NCBI GenBank assembly: GCA_001774505.1
Contig: MFAF01000042.1
Location: forward strand, 3,374-8,651
From: Candidatus Coatesbacteria bacterium RBG_13_66_14
GTDB taxonomy: Bacteria > RBG-13-66-14
Length of the DNA: 5,278 bases
Direction: 5' to 3'
Part shown: piece by piece, positions 1 to 4,662 of the stretch
Layout of the letters: each line of letters begins with the position of its first letter
Numbering within the stretch: position 1 is the stretch's first letter
Notes under the pieces: generated by a model
Seen by the model: the letters and a program-made list of their open reading frames with translations, nothing else
Database searches by the model: none
Told to the model about the DNA's origin: nothing
Translations under genes and position numbers: made by a program

Positions 1-189
1 GTCGTCCGGCGGCAGAGGTCGGATCGCCGCCGGCGGAGGGAGGAGCGTTACGCGCTCCTGGACGCCCTGGAGCGGGAAGAAAAAAAACCGCCCGCGGGCG
101 GTGAGGTGGAGGGGGAGGAGGTGGAGCGGGCCCGGCGGGAGCTGAAGGAGCGCGAGGAGGGGGACCTGCCGCCCTACTTCAGGCTCTAG
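1..189 (+). CDS. C-terminal end of a charged protein of unknown function (5' truncated by window edge)
   Basis: An open frame runs from base 1 to a TAG at 187-189, giving 62 residues. Nearly every codon ends in G or C, matching the other genes, which supports real coding. The tail is highly charged: an Arg-rich start (residues 3-16), a Glu-rich helical stretch containing a short PPAGG break (about residues 30-34), then a second Glu/Arg helix ending in DLPPYFRL. It has no membrane segment, Cys or recognisable domain. It could be a cytoplasmic tail after a membrane region or a coiled-coil end; what is left is too short to decide. The stop codon overlaps that of the convergent VanZ-family gene by four bases. 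No convincing terminator follows it. Confidence 0.75.
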   Translation, partial: VVRRQRSDRRRRREERYALLDALEREEKKPPAGGEVEGEEVERARRELKEREEGDLPPYFRL

Positions 190-647
190 GCCGTGTTGGA
201 TTCCGGGGGGCGGTCGGGCTTTTCGATTCCGCCGCGTCGGCGCAGCGCCCGCCTGAAGAGCTTCCAGACCAGCGTCACCGCCAGCACGGCCCCGCCCATA
301 TCGGCGAGGCCGTCGTAGAATGACGGGTCCCGCCCCGGCACCCGGGCCTGGTGCAGCTCATCGCTGACGGCGTAGAGCGTCACGATGACGACGGCCGCCA
401 GCATCGGCCGAAGGTCCGGCTTCCCTTCCCGGTGACGCACGCCCAGCGCCAGGTAGGCCAGGGCGCCCAGGATGCCGAAGGCCAGGGCGTGCTCCAGCTT
501 GTCCAGGCCGGGGAAGGAGATGGGCGGTTCGGGCGGCTCGCTCTGTTCCGACAGGAAAAAGATGCCGGCCATCCCCGCCAAAAGCCCGAAGGCGGCCAGG
601 ACGCGCCCGAGGGTGTCGGGCCATGCTCCTCGACCGCCGTTCCTCAC
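186..647 (-). CDS. VanZ-family membrane protein
   Basis: A 153-residue protein with four predicted membrane helices (about residues 13-32, 51-68, 79-95 and 113-131) and an Arg-rich cytoplasmic-looking tail. It carries the two VanZ family signatures: DKxxH before helix 2 (D49, K50, H53) and, after helix 3, SDELHQ followed by PGR and a conserved Asp (D96-E97, H99-Q100, R106, D112). The namesake VanZ gives low-level teicoplanin resistance in vanA clusters, but most family members have no known function, so no resistance role is claimed here. I chose the GTG at 647-645 because an AAGGGG ribosome site lies 4 bases upstream. The open frame extends to a TTG at 683, but those codons have no ribosome site and lie inside a repeat. 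No clear promoter of its own is visible. It may depend on read-through from the lipoprotein gene 327 bases upstream. Confidence 0.88.
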   Translation of the reverse strand: MRNGGRGAWPDTLGRVLAAFGLLAGMAGIFFLSEQSEPPEPPISFPGLDKLEHALAFGILGALAYLALGVRHREGKPDLRPMLAAVVIVTLYAVSDELHQARVPGRDPSFYDGLADMGGAVLAVTLVWKLFRRALRRRGGIEKPDRPPESNTA

Positions 648-651
648 GCCC

Positions 652-657
652 CCCCTT
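652..657 (-). promoter_or_regulatory. ribosome binding site deciding the VanZ-family start
   Basis: On the minus strand AAGGGG (the start of a run of seven G) ends 4 bases before the GTG at 647-645. The alternative in-frame TTG codons further upstream (681-683, 672-674, 660-662) have nothing comparable. Confidence 0.55.
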
Positions 658-667
658 GGCAAGTGAT

Positions 668-810
668 GGAACAAGGAGTTCAAACGTGTAGGGGCGGCCC
701 GTAAGACGAGCCCTCTGCGGTCGCCCGTGGGCGCGGGACTTAAGCCCCGCCCCTACGCCCCCGGGAAACCGAGCGAAGCGAGCTACGCCCCCGGCGAAAC
801 TCCTTGTTCC
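668..810. repeat. 143-bp MITE-like element with perfect 13-bp terminal inverted repeats
   Basis: GGAACAAGGAGTT at 668-680 is matched exactly, in inverted orientation, by AACTCCTTGTTCC at 798-810. The 117 bases between contain a second nested inverted pair (688-697 with 747-756) and the first GAGCTACGCC unit. It encodes nothing. No target-site duplication directly abuts the ends; CCCCTTG occurs at 652-658 and 812-818, but the left copy is 9 bases away from the terminus. It could be a miniature non-autonomous element or a composite palindromic repeat. The start of the VanZ open frame upstream of the chosen GTG is made of this repeat. Confidence 0.55.
688..756. repeat. GTAGGGGCGG inverted pair with internal CTTAAG palindrome
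   Basis: GTAGGGGCGG at 688-697 is inverted exactly at 747-756. Inside its right arm, 733-750 is an 18-bp near-perfect palindrome centred on CTTAAG with one mismatched pair. Each arm reads GTAGGGGC followed by a GC-rich palindrome-like stretch, so this looks like two head-to-head copies of one small palindromic module, a form also seen at 2840-2888 and 5248-5273. Confidence 0.6.
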
Positions 811-958
811 GCCCCTTGTCCGTATATTAATGCCCGCGCTGCCGCGGGCTTTTCTCACCGGCGCACCGCCGCAGGGCAAGGTGTTTAACCGAGCGAACCG
901 AGCTACGCCTCTGGCGAACCGAGCTATGCGAAGCAAAGCGAGCTACGCCTCTGGCGAA
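753..958. repeat. GAGCTACGCC short interspersed repeat units
   Basis: Two identical 19-base units (GAGCTACGCCTCTGGCGAA) lie at 900-918 and 940-958, and a diverged copy lies at 780-798 (CCC for TCT in the middle). A partial copy, CTACGCCCCCGG, at 753-764 recurs at 783-794 with a 30-base period. The longer block at 767-789 matches 887-909 at 22 of 23 bases, a 120-base spacing. A decayed unit, AACCGAGCTATGCGAA, lies at 917-932. The spacing is irregular (30, 120, 40), so this is a duplicating simple or intergenic repeat, not a CRISPR array. Confidence 0.7.
832..853 (+). terminator. hairpin with T-run, orphan plus-strand terminator
   Basis: A perfect 7-bp stem, GCCCGCG (832-838) with CGCGGGC (843-849), has a CTGC loop and is followed directly by TTTT (850-853). 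That is a rho-independent layout on the plus strand, where no plus-strand gene ends nearby. On the minus strand the same stem is followed by ATTAATATA, a poor U-tract, so it is at best a weak terminator for the lipoprotein gene. Confidence 0.45.
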
Positions 959-974
959 GCCTTGTCTCCTTCGC

Positions 975-2732
975 CTAGTAGTCCCCCAGGCCGATCCCGA
1001 ACTCCACTATCTCGTTTTCCTGGATGGTCAGCATGGTCAGCGGCTTGTGGGCCTCGCCGTCGTCGTCGAAGCTGGTCTTGCCGACTATGCCGGGGTAGTC
1101 ATGGACCTCGAGGAGCTTCTCGGCCAGCTCCGCCCGCGAGACGGCCCCGGAGTCCAGGGTCGCGGCGATGATGCCGAAGGTGTCGTAGGCGTGGGCGGCG
1201 AGGTATGAGGGATCGTCCCCCGCGCGTGCGCGGTAGCTGACGATGAATGACTGGACCTCTGGCCGCCGGCTCCGGGAGAAGATGGCGTCGCAGAAGATGG
1301 CCCCCTCCACGTACCGCAGGCCCATCCGCGTCACCGACTCGGCGTTCCAGCCGTTCCCCCCCACCAGCTCGGCCACGATGCCGTAGTACACGAGCTGCGC
1401 CGCCAACTCGGTGAGGGTCGGCTGGTGCCCCGGGATGAATATGCCGTCCAGTCCGAGCTTGCGAAACACCTGACACTCGTCGGTGTAAGAGCTGTCCTCC
1501 AGGGGGTAGCCCTGCTCGGTCACCACGGAGATGCCGAATCCCGGCGCGATGCGCTTGAACGCTTCACGCATCCCCTCGCCGTAGGCCGTCTCCTCGTAAA
1601 GGATGCCGAAGCGGTCGAGGTGGAGGCGCTCGGAGCAGAACTTGGCCAGGGTCTCGCACTGGGCCTCGTAGGTGAGCGCGTTGCGGAAGGCGAAGGGCGA
1701 GAGAGCGGCGAGGCCTTTCTCCGTGGCCGCCGGGGTGACCAGGGGCATCCGGTACTCGTCGGCCCAGGGGATGCAGGCGCGGAAGGCGGTGGAGGAGAGC
1801 GGCCCGATGACCGCGATGGCCTGGGATTCCTCGGCCAGGCTCCGCAGGCCCCGGACGGCCCCCTCGTCGGTGTCGGTCGAGTCGGCGACAACCACCTCGA
1901 GCTTGCGGCTGTGGGAGGCGTTGTACTCCGCGGCCGCCACCTCGACGGCGTAGCGCACCTCGCGCCCGTAGGGGGCCATGTCCCCCGTGAGCGGCACCAG
2001 GCAGCCGATGACCTTGGGTTTGAGGGCCATGCCCGCGGTTATCTCCTCCAGGAGCGCGGGGGCCTTGTCGCGGAACTCGGTGGGCAGGGGATGCTCGGTG
2101 AGCCGGCGCAGGTAGAGGGCGGCCGTCTCCATGTCGCCCCGCCCGTAGGCCTCCGTGCCCAGCTTGTAGAGGAGGTACGCTCCGAGGTAGGTGTCGGAGA
2201 ATTCCTCGAGGAGCCGCCGCTGGTGCTCCCGGTCCAGCACCTCGTAGTGCTGGGTGAAGCCCTCGAGGGCGGTTTCCGCCAGCCGGTTGTCGGGATCGGC
2301 GGCGATCTTGGCCAGGACGTAAGCCGCCTCGAAGTACCCCCCCTGCTCGCTCAACGCCCGGGCGTAGAGTACCTGGGCGTCCTCGGTCAGCTCGTGGTTG
2401 GGGAACTCCTTCAGGAAGTCGCTGAAATCGGCCTCGGCCTCGGCGTAGCGCCCGACCCGCAGCTTCGAGTAGGCCAGACGGTAGAGGGCGATGGGGTAGA
2501 GCCGCGTGTAGGAGTAAACGTCCACGACGGCCTGGAACCCCTGGATGGCGCCGGCGTAGTCCTTCGCCTCGTAGGCCGCGTTCGCCCGCTCGAAGTGCTC
2601 CCGGGCGCGGTCGGGTATGTCGCCGGTCTCGGGCTGGCAGGCGCCGATGACGAGCGCGAGGACGACGAGCGAAAGCGGACCCAGGGGGATATGCCTTCGG
2701 GCGCAGTCATGCCTTCGGCCGCGGATGCTCAA
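975..2732 (-). CDS. lipoprotein with TPR-like repeats and a type I periplasmic-binding domain (penicillin-binding protein activator / LivJ-like)
   Basis: A 585-residue exported lipoprotein. The start is taken as TTG at 2732-2730, which has GGAGGG five bases upstream; a GTG at 2771 would add 13 residues but has no ribosome site and lies only about 8 bases after the inferred transcription start. The N-region is Arg-rich, followed by a hydrophobic stretch and the lipobox VIGAC (Cys32). The next residue is Gln, not Asp, which favours the outer membrane in a diderm. Residues about 42-230 form TPR-like helical pairs (for example YEAKDYAGAIQGF and VGRYAEAEADFSDFLKEFPN). From about 240 to the end comes a periplasmic-binding fold of the branched-chain amino acid receptor type, with VPLTG, AVIGPLSS, PLVTPAAT and FGILYEETAYGEG. 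This TPR-plus-binding-fold layout is that of LpoA, which activates PBP1A in enterobacteria, but amino acid or other ligand sensing is equally possible. No ABC permease or ATPase lies beside it. Confidence 0.9.
   Translation of the reverse strand: MSIRGRRHDCARRHIPLGPLSLVVLALVIGACQPETGDIPDRAREHFERANAAYEAKDYAGAIQGFQAVVDVYSYTRLYPIALYRLAYSKLRVGRYAEAEADFSDFLKEFPNHELTEDAQVLYARALSEQGGYFEAAYVLAKIAADPDNRLAETALEGFTQHYEVLDREHQRRLLEEFSDTYLGAYLLYKLGTEAYGRGDMETAALYLRRLTEHPLPTEFRDKAPALLEEITAGMALKPKVIGCLVPLTGDMAPYGREVRYAVEVAAAEYNASHSRKLEVVVADSTDTDEGAVRGLRSLAEESQAIAVIGPLSSTAFRACIPWADEYRMPLVTPAATEKGLAALSPFAFRNALTYEAQCETLAKFCSERLHLDRFGILYEETAYGEGMREAFKRIAPGFGISVVTEQGYPLEDSSYTDECQVFRKLGLDGIFIPGHQPTLTELAAQLVYYGIVAELVGGNGWNAESVTRMGLRYVEGAIFCDAIFSRSRRPEVQSFIVSYRARAGDDPSYLAAHAYDTFGIIAATLDSGAVSRAELAEKLLEVHDYPGIVGKTSFDDDGEAHKPLTMLTIQENEIVEFGIGLGDY
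2691..2718. repeat. ATGCCTTCGG direct repeat inside the signal-peptide coding region
   Basis: ATGCCTTCGG occurs at 2691-2700 and 2709-2718 with an 18-base period, a multiple of three. In the lipoprotein it gives two Arg-Arg-His triplets separated by Asp-Cys-Ala in the positive N-region of the signal peptide. It probably reflects a small in-frame duplication. Confidence 0.5.
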
Positions 2733-2737
2733 GCCGA

Positions 2738-2743
2738 CCCTCC
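2738..2743 (-). promoter_or_regulatory. ribosome binding site selecting the TTG start of the lipoprotein gene
   Basis: On the minus strand GGAGGG is followed by TCGGC and then TTG at 2732-2730, a five-base spacing. The divergent gene at 2947 uses a nearly identical leader (GGAGGG, then TCG before its GTG), which supports this as a real initiation site. Confidence 0.7.
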
Positions 2744-2785
2744 ACGGGGACGTTAAATACGGGAGACGCACGGTCCCGAGAGCCG

Positions 2786-2815
2786 ATTATACCCCGGCGG
2801 CCACGGGATGGTCAA
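2786..2815 (-). promoter_or_regulatory. sigma70-type promoter for the lipoprotein gene
   Basis: On the minus strand TTGACC (2815-2810) is followed by 18 bases and then a perfect TATAAT (2791-2786). Transcription should start near 2779, leaving a leader of about 46 bases before the TTG start. This is by far the best promoter match in the window. Confidence 0.82.
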
Positions 2816-2839
2816 AGGCCGCGGAGGTTTGCAGATAGT

Positions 2840-2897
2840 CCGCCCTACATTGCGCCGGGAGCGGCGGCCCGCGGAGGGGCCGCCCTACATTTTGCGC
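2840..2897. repeat. direct repeat of a GTAGGGCGG module with 8-bp hairpin
   Basis: CCGCCCTACATT recurs at 2840-2851 and 2880-2891 (40-base period), each followed within two bases by GCGC. Read on the minus strand each begins ATGTAGGGCGG. The right copy continues into a perfect 8-bp stem, GGCGGCCC (2863-2870) with GGGCCGCC (2877-2884), around a six-base loop. The left copy looks truncated. This is the same module type as at 688-756 and 5248-5273, with one G fewer. The right copy ends inside the proposed -35 of the plus-strand promoter. Confidence 0.6.
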
Positions 2898-2920
2898 TGC
2901 GGTGTCACTTCTGGTAGACT
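2892..2920 (+). promoter_or_regulatory. possible sigma70-type promoter for the PilB/GspE-like gene
   Basis: TTGCGC (2892-2897), a 17-base spacer and TAGACT (2915-2920) give 3 of 6 and 4 of 6 consensus matches with ideal spacing. The predicted start near 2927 leaves a leader of about 20 bases that contains the ribosome site. It is weak on sequence alone but is the best candidate on this strand. Confidence 0.35.
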
Positions 2921-2928
2921 ATTACCAG
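2911..2928. promoter_or_regulatory. inverted repeat overlapping the proposed -10, candidate operator
   Basis: CTGGTA (2911-2916), six bases, then TACCAG (2923-2928) form a perfect 6-6-6 inverted repeat. It covers the proposed -10 and transcription start of the plus-strand operon, the position expected for a repressor site. No regulator gene is in the window. A chance 6-bp palindrome cannot be excluded. Confidence 0.35.
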
Positions 2929-2935
2929 GTATCGT

Positions 2936-2942
2936 AAGGAGG
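2936..2942 (+). promoter_or_regulatory. ribosome binding site for the GTG-start PilB/GspE-like gene
   Basis: AAGGAGG ends four bases before the GTG at 2947. It is an anti-16S match of seven bases with slightly short spacing, and it fixes the start even though upstream codons remain open. Confidence 0.75.
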
Positions 2943-2946
2943 GTCG

Positions 2947-4599
2947 GTGCCCAAGAAGCGCCTCGGAGAGCTGATGGTGGAGCGGGGCTTCGCCACCCAG
3001 GAGCAGGTCCAGCGCCTCCTGGAGCGGCAGCGGTCCGTGGGCGGGCTCCTGGGCACCCTGGCCGTCAACGACGGCGTCGTCAGCGGGCAGCAGCTCAAGC
3101 GCCTTCTGGCGGAACAGGCCGGGGTGGAGCCCGTTCCCGACGATTTCCGGTTCACCCCGGAGCTGGCGGGGCTCCTGCCGGTCCGCGAGGCGAAGAAGTA
3201 CGGCGTCGTGCCGTTGAAAGAGGACCGGCGCCGCCTGGCCATCGGCACCGCCGAGCCCCAGAACGTCCCCGTCCTCGACGAGCTCGCCTTCGTGACGGGC
3301 AAGGAGGTCGTCCCGTACCTGATGCTGGAGATGGAGCTGGCCGACGCCCTGGACGCGGTTTACACCGACGCCGTCCCGGAACGTCCCGCGCCCGACCTCC
3401 CCCCGCCGCCCCCGGGTCGGGCGGCCGTCGAGCCGGTGTTCCGCGGTTACACGCCGGGCGCCGACAGCCCGGCGGCGCGGCTGGTCGGGGCGGCCCTGGA
3501 AGCGGGGGGCGAGTACGTCCACCTCCAGGATGCGGACGGCAGTCTCTACGTCCGCCTCCGGCGCGCCGGGATCCTGGAGCCCGCCCCCTTCCAACTGGCC
3601 GCGAACAGCCGGACCCTCCTCAACCAGCTCAAGGTCCTGGCGGGGCTTCCCACCTCGGAGCGCACCCAGCAGCAGAAGGGCCACTTCCGCCTGAACCTGG
3701 GCGGCAACAACGTGTCGGTCTCGGCCATCTTCACCCCCACGGCCCGGGGCGAGCGCGCCGTGCTGCGCCTGGACACCAACCGCTCCGGGGTGCCCACCTT
3801 CGAGGAGCTGGCGGTGCCCGAGAGGCTGGCCGCCCTCCTGCGGGAGTCCGCCGAGGCCCGCCACGGATTGATCGTCCTCTCCGGTCCGCCCTTCTCGCGC
3901 AAAAAGGACCTGGCCTACGCCCTCTTGGCCGAGATGGACTCGAGGAGCCGGGCGATCCTGACCGTGGAGGAGCACACCACCTTCAGCCTGGAGGAGGTGG
4001 ACACCCTGCGCCCCCGCCCCGAGGACGGCCTCACCTACGCCGACGCCGTGGAAGCGGTCCTGGAGCAGGACCCCGACGTGCTCTTCGTGGACGAGCTCTC
4101 CTCCGCCGAGGTGGCCAACACCCTCATCGGCGCCAGCTACGCCCGCATCCTGGTCATCCTCCGCCTGGCGAGCTCGGGCATCCTGTCCGCGATGCTGGCC
4201 CTCAAGGAGGTCGGCAAGGAGCCGTTCCTCCTCGCCAGCTCCCTGGTGCTGGTCACGAGCCAGCGGGAGCTCCGCCGCCTCTGCCCCCGCTGCAAGCGCC
4301 CCTACAAGGCCACGAAGGCGGTCCTCGACAGCCTGCACATAGCCGCCACTCGGCCCTTCACGTTCTACGAGGCGCCGGGTTGCGAGGAGTGCCACCACGC
4401 CGGCTCCTCGGGAACGGTCCTCATCTACGAGCACCTGACGCCCAACGCCCAGATACGGCAGCTTTTGGCCGGGGACCTCTCCATCGAGGAGCTCAGCCGG
4501 GCGGCCCGCCGGGCGGGGCTCCGGAGCGCCCGCGAGATCGGGCTCGAGCTGGCCCTCTCCGGCGACATCTCCGTGGCCGAGCTCCTGCGCCTGACGTAA
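2947..4599 (+). CDS. PilB/GspE/MshE-type protein with c-di-GMP-binding MshEN repeats and a degenerate ATPase domain
   Basis: A 550-residue cytoplasmic protein, full length for the type II secretion/type IV pilus assembly ATPase family. Residues 5-28 match the MshEN c-di-GMP motif (RLG at 5-7, G14, Q28). A five-residue linker leads to a second 24-residue copy at 34-57 (LLG, G43, L50, L54, Q57), where the first Arg is Leu. The rest of the T2SSE N-domain runs to about 140, then a Pro-rich linker (PPPPPG, 152-157), the N2 domain (about 173-280) and the motor domain (about 295-550). The motor is damaged. Walker A reads GPPFSRKKD (313-321) instead of GPTGSGKTT, keeping Lys319 but losing the Thr. 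The Asp box reads VEEH (340-343). Walker B reads DPDVLFVDELSS (375-386), with Glu383 kept and the following Arg lost. Both His-box histidines are replaced (Arg400, Leu407). The zinc-type tetracysteine is intact (C446, C449, C479, C482). The frame is unbroken and codon use normal, so this is a pseudo-ATPase rather than a pseudogene. GTG start with AAGGAGG upstream. Confidence 0.92.
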   Translation: MPKKRLGELMVERGFATQEQVQRLLERQRSVGGLLGTLAVNDGVVSGQQLKRLLAEQAGVEPVPDDFRFTPELAGLLPVREAKKYGVVPLKEDRRRLAIGTAEPQNVPVLDELAFVTGKEVVPYLMLEMELADALDAVYTDAVPERPAPDLPPPPPGRAAVEPVFRGYTPGADSPAARLVGAALEAGGEYVHLQDADGSLYVRLRRAGILEPAPFQLAANSRTLLNQLKVLAGLPTSERTQQQKGHFRLNLGGNNVSVSAIFTPTARGERAVLRLDTNRSGVPTFEELAVPERLAALLRESAEARHGLIVLSGPPFSRKKDLAYALLAEMDSRSRAILTVEEHTTFSLEEVDTLRPRPEDGLTYADAVEAVLEQDPDVLFVDELSSAEVANTLIGASYARILVILRLASSGILSAMLALKEVGKEPFLLASSLVLVTSQRELRRLCPRCKRPYKATKAVLDSLHIAATRPFTFYEAPGCEECHHAGSSGTVLIYEHLTPNAQIRQLLAGDLSIEELSRAARRAGLRSAREIGLELALSGDISVAELLRLT

Positions 4600-4625
4600 A
4601 AAAAAGCCCTCGACGCCGCGCGAGA

Positions 4626-4652
4626 AACCGCTATCCGCCCCGGGGGGCGGTT
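4626..4652. other. hairpin in the spacer between the two plus-strand genes
   Basis: Two mutually exclusive stems are possible: AACCGC (4626-4631) with GCGGTT (4647-4652), or CCGCCC (4635-4640) with GGGCGG (4645-4650). Either ends about ten bases before the ATG at 4663 and is followed by TTAAAAAA rather than a T-run, so it is not a plus-strand terminator. It could affect translation of the next gene or protect an mRNA end. Confidence 0.4.
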
Positions 4653-4662
4653 AAAAAACGCC

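Larger units (their letters stand above)
648..974. other. 327-base gene-free repeat region
   Basis: No credible gene lies between the VanZ-family and lipoprotein genes. The stretch is filled with repeats: a 13-bp terminal inverted repeat pair, a 10-bp inverted pair, copies of a GAGCTACGCC unit, a perfect 7-bp hairpin and a smaller 5-bp hairpin at 859-871 (CGGCG, loop CAC, CGCCG). The only AT-rich pocket is 821-831. Minus-strand open frames through it encode the repeat in translation and are not believable proteins. Confidence 0.7.

Noticed and set aside
648..683. Upstream TTG start of the VanZ gene at 683
   Set aside because: The added codons have no ribosome site and are the inverted-repeat end of the 143-bp element; GTG at 647 fits better.
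358..936. Minus-strand open frame of 192 codons over the repeat region and the VanZ gene
   Set aside because: Its N-terminal part is the translated GAGCTACGCC repeat (FARGVARFA-like) and the rest is Arg/Gly/Pro-rich, out of frame with the VanZ gene, which has clear family motifs.
753..958. CRISPR array
   Set aside because: Unit copies are spaced irregularly (30, 120 and 40 bases), copies are diverged, and the sequences between them are themselves repeat fragments rather than unique spacers.
1425..2756. Plus-strand open frame of 443 codons opposite the lipoprotein gene
   Set aside because: Low-complexity Gly/Val/Leu/Glu composition typical of an antisense shadow in GC-rich DNA; the minus strand has coherent domains and a lipobox.
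2733..2771. Upstream GTG start of the lipoprotein at 2771
   Set aside because: No ribosome site, a leader of only about 8 bases from the inferred transcription start, and it would lengthen the signal peptide; TTG at 2732 has GGAGGG at ideal spacing.
2947..4599. PilB/GspE-like gene as a decaying pseudogene
   Set aside because: The 550-codon frame is intact, GC-rich at third positions, has a strong ribosome site, and the MshEN motif and four cysteines are kept; the changes are confined to catalytic motifs.
4598..4624. Minus-strand terminator made of CTCG/CGAG and eight T (complement of the A-run at 4598-4605)
   Set aside because: The stem is only 4 bp with an 8-base loop and a three-base gap before the T-run, and no minus-strand gene ends there within the window.
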